In this document: positions 1 through 4,757 of the stretch, one piece after another | Position numbering within the stretch: position 1 is the stretch's first letter | Layout of the letters: each line of letters starts with the position of its first letter | DNA from: an uncultured Bacteroidales bacterium | GTDB lineage: Bacteria > Bacteroidota > Bacteroidia > Bacteroidales > F082 | Assembly: GCA_937896505.1 (NCBI GenBank) | Contig: CALBNP010000023.1 | Span: 1-6,221 of the forward strand | Direction: 5' to 3' | Length of the DNA stretch: 6,221 nucleotides | Notes under the pieces: generated by a model | Told to the model about the DNA's origin: nothing | The model's database searches: none | Seen by the model: the letters and a program-made list of their open reading frames with translations, nothing else | Translations under genes and position numbers: made by a program

Positions 1-1527
1 CTTTCGCTTGAGCAAATCAAGGAAATCCGTGCCAACACAAGCGTTCCGTTGGAGTTTTTCGTGCATGGCTCGTTGTGCGTCTGTCAAAGCGGACAGTGCT
101 ATCTGAGTCATTATTTGGGCAACCGCAGTGCCAACCGTGGTGCCTGTGCCCAACCTTGCCGTCTCCCTTGGAACCTGCTAGATGAAAACGGCAAGACCTT
201 GATAGAAAACCGTCATCTGCTTTCACTTAAAGATTTGAATAACAGTGCCCACCTCGAACAACTGATTGGTGCCGGCATCACCAGTTTCAAGATCGAAGGC
301 CGATTGAAGGAAGCCGACTATGTGAAAAACGTGACGGCCTTCTATCGCAAGAAATTGGACGAAATCATCAGCCGGAGAACCGATTTGCAGCAGGCTTCCA
401 ATGGCCGTTGCAGTTTCGGTTTTGAAGTCAATCCGGAGAAATCGTTTTCACGCGGCTTCACCGATTATTTCATCGAAGGCCGCAAAAAAGGCATTGATTC
501 GCCGTTCACCCCGAAATCGATGGGCGAATATGTCGGTGAGGTAACTTGGTGTAATTCAGTCCGCATGGAACTGCGCACCGACAAGGTTTTCCATAACGGC
601 GACGGTTTCTGTTTCATCGATGAAAACGGCGAACTGAAAGGCCTCCGCGCCGATGTGGTCAACGGAAAGACCATTTCGAGCAACCGCCCGCATGGCGCCA
701 CACGCGGCACGAAAATTTACCGCAATCTCGATATCGAATGGCAGAAACAGGTGGATGCATCAAATGGCAATCGCAAGATTGACATACAATTAACCCTTGA
801 GGAAAATGAAAAGGGATACGGATTTATCGCATCGATAGACGATGGTAGAGACGCGCCATGGCACGTCTCAAAACAAACGGGCGAAGAAGACGCGCCATGG
901 CGCGTCTCTACAACCACCGAATGTGAAAAAATCATCGCCAACAATCCCGAAAAGGCCACCGAAAACATCCGCAAAAAGGCCCTGCAATGGGGCGACACCA
1001 TTTTCAATCCCGTCGATTTGAAACTGGATTTTGCGCAACCTTACCTGATTCCAGCCTCGGTCATCGGCGAAATGAAACGCAATCTGGTTGAAAAACTGAT
1101 GGATTATCTGGTTGAAAACCATAAAAATAACCGTCCTCGTAGAGACGTTGCGTGCAACGTCTCAAACCTAGATAATGAACAAATGGTAGGTGGAGACGTG
1201 CCATGGCGCGTCTCTACAAATTATCCCGAAACGGAATTATCCTATTTGGGCAATGTGACCAATGCCTTGGCCGCTGAATTTTACCGTCAGCACGGCGTAA
1301 ACGAAATCGAGGACGGACTGGAAAAATCGTATTCCAAGCAGTCCGGCATCAAGGTGATGACAACCAAACACTGCATCCGCTACACCAACGGAATGTGCAG
1401 CAAGGAGACAGGCAAAAAGGCCACACCGCTCATCCTCTCGAACGAAAAGGGAACATTCCGCCTCGAATTTGATTGCCGTAATTGCCAAATGAATGTATTT
1501 TCATTATCTCAAAATGCTGATTGTTAA
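1..1527 (+). CDS. U32 family peptidase-like protein (RlhA/YdcP type), 5'-truncated by the window edge
   Basis: The reading frame is open from base 1 to the TAA at 1525-1527, giving 508 visible residues; the N-terminal part, probably 100-150 residues, lies upstream. No start should be placed at the TTG at 49, because conserved sequence continues in front of it. Visible residues 18-36 match the U32 signature exactly (E-x-F-x2-G-S-L-C-x4-G-x-C-x-L-S), followed by SANRGACAQPCRLPW and, near residue 94, SFKIEGRLKEADYVKN. The RGFTDYF and TPKSMGEYVGEV stretches point to the YdcP/RlhA branch rather than TrhP. Family members modify RNA (E. coli RlhA is needed for hydroxylation of 23S rRNA C2501), despite the peptidase name. 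Cysteines 26, 33, 49 and 53 are candidate Fe-S ligands by analogy with other U32 proteins. The C-terminus has a second set, C458, C466, C492 and C495 (CxxC), that could bind metal. Residues about 283-304 and 381-406 are encoded by palindromic repeats and look like insertions. The family call is firm; the exact RNA target is inferred. Confidence 0.9.
   Translation, partial: LSLEQIKEIRANTSVPLEFFVHGSLCVCQSGQCYLSHYLGNRSANRGACAQPCRLPWNLLDENGKTLIENRHLLSLKDLNNSAHLEQLIGAGITSFKIEGRLKEADYVKNVTAFYRKKLDEIISRRTDLQQASNGRCSFGFEVNPEKSFSRGFTDYFIEGRKKGIDSPFTPKSMGEYVGEVTWCNSVRMELRTDKVFHNGDGFCFIDENGELKGLRADVVNGKTISSNRPHGATRGTKIYRNLDIEWQKQVDASNGNRKIDIQLTLEENEKGYGFIASIDDGRDAPWHVSKQTGEEDAPWRVSTTTECEKIIANNPEKATENIRKKALQWGDTIFNPVDLKLDFAQPYLIPASVIGEMKRNLVEKLMDYLVENHKNNRPRRDVACNVSNLDNEQMVGGDVPWRVSTNYPETELSYLGNVTNALAAEFYRQHGVNEIEDGLEKSYSKQSGIKVMTTKHCIRYTNGMCSKETGKKATPLILSNEKGTFRLEFDCRNCQMNVFSLSQNADC
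845..911. repeat. Composite palindromic element A, in frame inside the U32 gene
   Basis: This element contains two palindromes about 18 bp apart. The first (848-869) is a 22-bp palindrome centred on CCATGG with one mismatched pair (C854/A863). The second (888-907), AGACGCGCCATGGCGCGTCT, is a perfect 20-bp palindrome. The outer ends also match as a 17-bp perfect inverted repeat: GTAGAGACGCGCCATGG at 845-861 and its complement at 895-911. The element can therefore fold as two small hairpins or one long one. It is read in frame as RDAPWHVS...DAPWRVST (visible residues 283-304), between two stretches that look like normal family sequence (GYGFIASIDDG and ECEKIIANNPEKA). No transposase is nearby, so this would be a non-autonomous element. 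Confidence 0.85.
1139..1217. repeat. Composite palindromic element B, in frame inside the U32 gene
   Basis: This is a second copy of the arrangement seen in element A. The left palindrome (1142-1163) has perfect 10-bp arms GAGACGTTGC and GCAACGTCTC around a central GT. The right palindrome (1193-1214) is 22 bp around CCATGG, with one mismatched pair (T1199/G1208). The outer ends GTAGAGACG (1139-1147) and CGTCTCTAC (1209-1217) are complementary. As in element A, the left palindrome is followed by CAAA and the right one by TACAA. The spacer is 29 nt against 18 nt in A, and its sequence differs. The left core (TTGC/GCAA) differs from the others (GCC/GGC) but is still self-complementary. The encoded residues are RDVACNVS (381-388) and DVPWRVST (399-406). 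They fall in a linker between NLVEKLMDYLVENHK and ELSYLGNVTNALAAEFY. Confidence 0.85.
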
Positions 1528-1539
1528 ATAATTGAACTT

Positions 1540-1583
1540 GATTTTTTAAAAATCATCAAAAAATAATCATCATTTTATGATGA
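1540..1583. other. AT-rich spacer with two small inverted repeats after the U32 gene
   Basis: GATTTTT (1540-1546) and AAAAATC (1548-1554) are complementary but leave almost no loop and no G/C-rich stem. TCATCAT (1567-1573) and ATGATGA (1577-1583) form a 7-bp stem with a TTT loop, and TCATCA recurs at the surrounding positions. Neither hairpin is followed by a clean T-run, so termination after the U32 gene is not well supported. Some read-through into the ATPase gene is possible. The second hairpin lies just upstream of the putative promoter and could equally be an operator. Only the inverted repeats themselves are certain. Confidence 0.35.
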
Positions 1584-1598
1584 AATTTGAAAAATGTG

Positions 1599-1606
1599 TA
1601 TTTTTG
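1599..1606 (+). promoter_or_regulatory. Possible Bacteroidota-type -7 promoter element for the ATPase-ABC operon
   Basis: TATTTTTG fits the TAnnTTTG consensus of the Bacteroidota housekeeping promoter. It would place the transcript start a few bases downstream and leave a leader of roughly 15 nt before the ATG at 1628. A good -33 TTTG partner at the usual distance is not visible. The TTTG at 1586-1589 is too close, with 9 bp spacing. In sequence this AT-rich a chance match is quite possible. Confidence 0.35.
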
Positions 1607-1627
1607 CGCTGTAAATTAGATGATTAA

Positions 1628-2755
1628 ATGATGAATAACCCATTTATTACCAACGGATACGCCTCACCTGAATATTTCTGCGATCGGCAGCGGGAAACGG
1701 AAACCATCACACGATTGCTGACCAACGAAAACAATATCGCGTTGATTTCACCACGCCGTATTGGGAAAACTGATTTATTGCACCATTGTTTCACCCAAGC
1801 AGAAATCAAAGAACAACATCACACTTTCATCATCGACATTTATCCGACCAATTCGATGCGCGATTTCATCAATGTATTCGGCAAAGCCGTTTTGGACGAG
1901 TTGAAATCGAAAGGACGCAAGGCTTGGTCAACTTTCATTCAGGCTGTGTCATCGTTGCGCTCGGAAATCACATACGATGCTACTGGGCAACCATCATGGA
2001 GCATGACGATTGGCGACATAGCTAATCCGGCAGTCACATTAGACGAAATCTTCAATTATTTGAACCATGCTGAAAAACCATGTCTGGTAGCCATTGACGA
2101 GTTCCAACAGATCACCCGTTATCCTGATGCTGCCAATGTCGAGGCCTCGTTACGCACCTACATCCAGCGTTGCAACAATGCCCATTTCGTGTTTTCCGGC
2201 TCGCAGCGCCATCTGATGGGAGCCATATTCACTTCGCCATCACGCCCCTTCTACCAATCAGTGACCATCATCAATTTGCCACCAATTTCATTGGAAAAAT
2301 ATACCGAATTCGCCACAAGACATTTTGAAGCAGCAGAAAAAAAGATTGATGCCGAAGTCGTGAAAAACGTTTATGAACGTTTCGATGGCATCACCTCCTA
2401 CCTGCAACGCATTATGAATATGCTGTTTACGCAAACGGCAAAAGGTGAAACTTGCACTTTGCCTATGATAGATGTCGCCATTAATGATTTGCTCGATTTT
2501 TCATCCGACACCTACGAATCGCTGCTCTACCAAATGCCTGAAAAACAAAAAGAAGTGTTCATCGCCATTGCCGCTGAGGGTAACGTAAAGAACATTTCCG
2601 GCAGCACTTTCGTCAAAAAATATCGCCTCACCTCGGCAAGTTCTGTCCTTTCCGCCGTAAAAAGCCTTTTGGAAAAGGATTTCATCACCCAAGAAAAGAA
2701 TGTCTATTCCGTTTATGACAAGTTTTTTGCATTGTGGATAAATAAAAGAAAATAA
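1628..2755 (+). CDS. Orphan P-loop ATPase with C-terminal winged-helix-like region (ATPase_2/STAND-related family)
   Basis: This is a complete 375-residue protein. Two consecutive ATG codons (1628 and 1631) could start it; the region upstream is A/T-rich with no Shine-Dalgarno, as is normal in Bacteroidota. The N-terminus NPFITNGYASPEYFCDR leads to a Walker A variant, PRRIGKTD (residues 42-49), with Arg-Arg in place of the usual glycines. LVAIDEF (153-159) is Walker B with a catalytic-type Glu158, and FVFSGSQR (188-194 region) is a sensor-like strand. The last 70 or so residues, from EKQKEVFIAIA to VYSVYDKFFALWI, look like a winged helix, as in related ATPases. There is no signal peptide or membrane segment, so it should be cytoplasmic. 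Such ATPases are numerous in Bacteroidota and their roles are mostly unknown; regulatory or defence roles have been suggested for related STAND proteins. The 13-bp gap to the ABC gene suggests co-transcription. The ATPase call is firm; the role is unknown. Confidence 0.88.
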   Translation: MMNNPFITNGYASPEYFCDRQRETETITRLLTNENNIALISPRRIGKTDLLHHCFTQAEIKEQHHTFIIDIYPTNSMRDFINVFGKAVLDELKSKGRKAWSTFIQAVSSLRSEITYDATGQPSWSMTIGDIANPAVTLDEIFNYLNHAEKPCLVAIDEFQQITRYPDAANVEASLRTYIQRCNNAHFVFSGSQRHLMGAIFTSPSRPFYQSVTIINLPPISLEKYTEFATRHFEAAEKKIDAEVVKNVYERFDGITSYLQRIMNMLFTQTAKGETCTLPMIDVAINDLLDFSSDTYESLLYQMPEKQKEVFIAIAAEGNVKNISGSTFVKKYRLTSASSVLSAVKSLLEKDFITQEKNVYSVYDKFFALWINKRK

Positions 2756-2768
2756 AAAGATAATCTCT

Positions 2769-4568
2769 ATGAACATCTGGCAACTTTTCAAAAACATCAA
2801 GCCCTTTGTAAAACCATACAAATGGTTGGTTTTCATTACTTTAATTCTGACACTCATCGGCTCATTGATGGCTCAGGTCAATGCTATCGTTCTGGATTGG
2901 ACCGTTGATGAGGTTGACGGAATGGTCAACGCGCACACGCCTTGGGGCCCTGCCGCCTACAAGATTGTCGTAACCATCGCTTGTGTGCTGCTAGGCAAGG
3001 AAATCCTTTCCGCAGTCATCACTTTCGCGCAAAACTATTTCGGCGAGCGCATGAGAATTTTCGTTTCGCGCGACCTTGCGCAAAGCGTCATCGAAAAAGT
3101 GCTGACATTCCGCATGGCTTTCTTCTCCGAAACGGAAAACGGCACCGGCAAACTCCAGACCCGTATCGACCAAGGCGTGAGCAGCCTTTCGCGTACGGTG
3201 CAGAATTTCTTCATCGACTTGCTGCCACTGTTCACCAGCGCCTTGCTCGCCTTAATCCTGATGTTTGCCGCCAACGTGTATGTCGGTTTGGTGGCTTTGG
3301 GCATTGTGCCGATTTATTTCTTCATCACCTTCCGTCAGGCGAAACGCTTGAAAGGCTGGCGCCGCGAGATGCGCTCCATGCTCGAAACCAAGAGCCACGG
3401 CATCATGAACATCATCGAATCCATCAATGTCATCAAGTCGTTCAACCGCGAACAGATTGAAGCCGAAAAGCAACTGAACATTCAGAATAACGTCACCCAA
3501 AACCAGATGAACACCCGCAAGGTGAGTTTCTACTATAATGGCGTAAAGAGTTTCGTGAAGCAGGTGGGCACGGTTTTGGTCATCATCCTCACGGCTTATC
3601 TCGTGCTGAAAGGCTATCCGGGCATGACCATCGGTAAAATCATGTATCACGTCATGCTGTTCAGCAATGTGGTGGCACCTATCACCCAGTTGCAGCGCAT
3701 TTTCGACGACATGAACGATGCCTTGATTTATGCCGAAGGCTTCTTCAGCATCCTTCATTCCGATACCGATGTTGAACCGAGCGGCAATTACAAAACCGAA
3801 AAGATTCATGGTAATTTCACCATTTCGGGCGTCGATTTCACCTATCCGAATGGCACCAAGGCCTTGCATAACATCAATATGGACATTCGCCCGGGCAAGA
3901 TTACCGCTTTCGTGGGTCTGTCGGGAGCGGGCAAGAGTACCATCGTCAATCTGCTGGATAAGTTCTATGAGCCTGATTGCGGCAGCATCCAGCTCGACGG
4001 CGTTGACTTGAAGGATTACGACACGCATTTCCTCCGCGAAAACATCGGATTGGTATTGCAGAAGAATCACATTTTCGATGGTTCCATCGAGGAAAACATT
4101 CTTTACGGCAACCCAAAAGCCACGCACGAAGATGTGATTGAAGCCGCCAAGAAAGCCTATATCTACGACCAAATCATGGCGTTGCCGAAGCAGTTTGAGA
4201 GCAAGGCCGACCAGCTTTCGGGCGGTCAGCAGCAACGTATCGCCATTGCGCGTATGTTCCTCAAGAATCCGCCTATCATTTTCTTAGATGAACCTACCGC
4301 TTCACTCGATGCCATCTCGACCGAACAAATCAAGAACAGCATCGATGCCATCAAGCAGAACCGCACCGTCATCATCATTTCGCACAGCATCTCACAAATC
4401 ATTGATGCCGACATCATCTACGCCTTGAAAGACGGTCGCGTCGAGCAATCGGGCGACCCAGACGAAGTCTATAAGAAAGGCGGTATCTACAAAGACATCA
4501 TCGACGCTTCGGCCCGCAGCCTGAACATTGAAAAGATTGCCCGCACAATTGATTGCGATGATGATTAA
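2769..4568 (+). CDS. ABC exporter half-transporter (fused membrane and ATP-binding domains)
   Basis: This 599-residue protein has the MsbA/MdlB-like layout, with the membrane domain first and the ATPase second. Predicted membrane helices lie near residues 18-40, 63-86, 147-168, 170-188, 264-284 and 291-313. The ATPase domain has A-loop Tyr359 (FTYP), Walker A GLSGAGKST (383-391), Q-loop Gln431, signature LSGGQQQRIAIAR (from 483), Walker B FLDEPTASLD with Asp507 and Glu508, and H-loop His539. All catalytic residues are present, so it should be active. With no second half-transporter adjacent it probably works as a homodimer in the inner membrane. The substrate cannot be read from the sequence; lipid, peptide or drug export are all possible. 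One oddity is that only nine residues (KQFESKADQ) separate ALP from LSGGQ, so the usual exporter X-loop (T-x-V-G-E-x-G) is missing or replaced. The start ATG at 2769 follows an A-rich stretch and lies 13 bp after the ATPase stop. Confidence 0.93.
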   Translation: MNIWQLFKNIKPFVKPYKWLVFITLILTLIGSLMAQVNAIVLDWTVDEVDGMVNAHTPWGPAAYKIVVTIACVLLGKEILSAVITFAQNYFGERMRIFVSRDLAQSVIEKVLTFRMAFFSETENGTGKLQTRIDQGVSSLSRTVQNFFIDLLPLFTSALLALILMFAANVYVGLVALGIVPIYFFITFRQAKRLKGWRREMRSMLETKSHGIMNIIESINVIKSFNREQIEAEKQLNIQNNVTQNQMNTRKVSFYYNGVKSFVKQVGTVLVIILTAYLVLKGYPGMTIGKIMYHVMLFSNVVAPITQLQRIFDDMNDALIYAEGFFSILHSDTDVEPSGNYKTEKIHGNFTISGVDFTYPNGTKALHNINMDIRPGKITAFVGLSGAGKSTIVNLLDKFYEPDCGSIQLDGVDLKDYDTHFLRENIGLVLQKNHIFDGSIEENILYGNPKATHEDVIEAAKKAYIYDQIMALPKQFESKADQLSGGQQQRIAIARMFLKNPPIIFLDEPTASLDAISTEQIKNSIDAIKQNRTVIIISHSISQIIDADIIYALKDGRVEQSGDPDEVYKKGGIYKDIIDASARSLNIEKIARTIDCDDD

Positions 4569-4585
4569 TCTTTAAAGCCACAATA

Positions 4586-4633
4586 AGTTTTGGCGAGATA
4601 TATGATTATATTTCGCCAAAACTTCATTTTTTT
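4586..4633 (+). terminator. Rho-independent terminator of the ABC transporter gene
   Basis: This hairpin begins 17 bp after the ABC stop codon. Arms 4586-4602 and 4607-4623 form a 17-bp stem with one G-U pair and a TGAT loop, running AGTTTTGGCGAGATATA against TATATTTCGCCAAAACT. Three bases later comes a run of seven T (4627-4633). The stem is long but only its centre (GGCG/CGCC) is G/C-rich. Confidence 0.8.
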
Positions 4634-4705
4634 ACGCATTTTGGCAGAATATATATGTATATTTCGCCAAAACACTACTTTTTATGCTCATTTTGGCGAA
4701 ATATA
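4588..4705. repeat. Tandem intergenic repeat, period 51-52 bp, about 2.3 units
   Basis: The left arm TTTTGGC... starts at 4588, 4639 and 4691, a spacing of 51 and 52 bp. The right arm TATATTTCGCCAAAA starts at 4607 and 4658, spacing 51. The third unit has only its left arm, TTTTGGCGAAATATA (4691-4705), which is an exact complement of both right arms. The linkers between units (4622-4638 and 4673-4690) are recognisably similar, with a T-run followed by A(C/T)GC and CA. The array is therefore a duplicated unit rather than independent hairpins. It contains both terminators listed separately. Confidence 0.75.
4639..4683 (+). terminator. Second, tandem terminator-like hairpin
   Basis: Arms TTTTGGCAGAATATA (4639-4653) and TATATTTCGCCAAAA (4658-4672) pair around a TATG loop with a 2-bp mismatch (AG opposite TC). 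A run of five T follows at 4679-4683. It is a diverged copy of the hairpin just upstream and would catch read-through from the ABC gene. Read from the other strand it is a hairpin without a good U-tract, so termination of the convergent carboxylase gene here is less certain. Confidence 0.6.
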
Positions 4706-4706
4706 G

Positions 4707-4748
4707 GCTTTTATTAAAGCATATTATTGGTTTTTGCTGAACAAAACC
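4707..4748 (-). terminator. Weak hairpins downstream of the carboxylase gene
   Basis: Just after the carboxylase stop codon (reading leftward) lies a 6-bp stem, GGTTTT/AAAACC (4729-4734 with 4743-4748, loop of 8). Beyond it is a 5-bp stem, GCTTT/AAAGC (4707-4711 with 4716-4720). Both are A/T-rich and lack a strong U-tract on the minus strand. They may contribute to termination, but the tandem hairpin array further on is a better barrier. Confidence 0.25.
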
Positions 4749-4757
4749 TCAATTTTC

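Noticed and set aside
49..51. TTG as a start codon for the U32 gene
   Set aside because: The same frame continues upstream to base 1 with family-like sequence (SLEQIKEIRANTSVP), and the U32 signature begins at once, so the gene is cut by the window edge.
717..1122. Minus-strand open frames across the palindromic elements
   Set aside because: They exist because the palindromes lack stops on both strands. The plus strand carries the conserved U32 protein throughout.
845..1217. GAGACG and CCATGG in the palindromes as restriction or methylation targets
   Set aside because: These are incidental recognition sequences within the palindromes. No restriction or methylase gene is in the window to support such a role.
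3252..4235. A 327-codon open frame on the minus strand opposite the ABC transporter gene
   Set aside because: The opposite strand encodes a full set of ABC transporter motifs in one frame. The antisense translation shows no recognisable domain and is explained by codon bias of the real gene.
4588..4705. Short CRISPR array (three 15-bp repeats at regular spacing)
   Set aside because: The between-repeat segments contain the inverted arm and are similar to each other, unlike unique spacers. There is no cas gene, and T-runs follow the hairpins.
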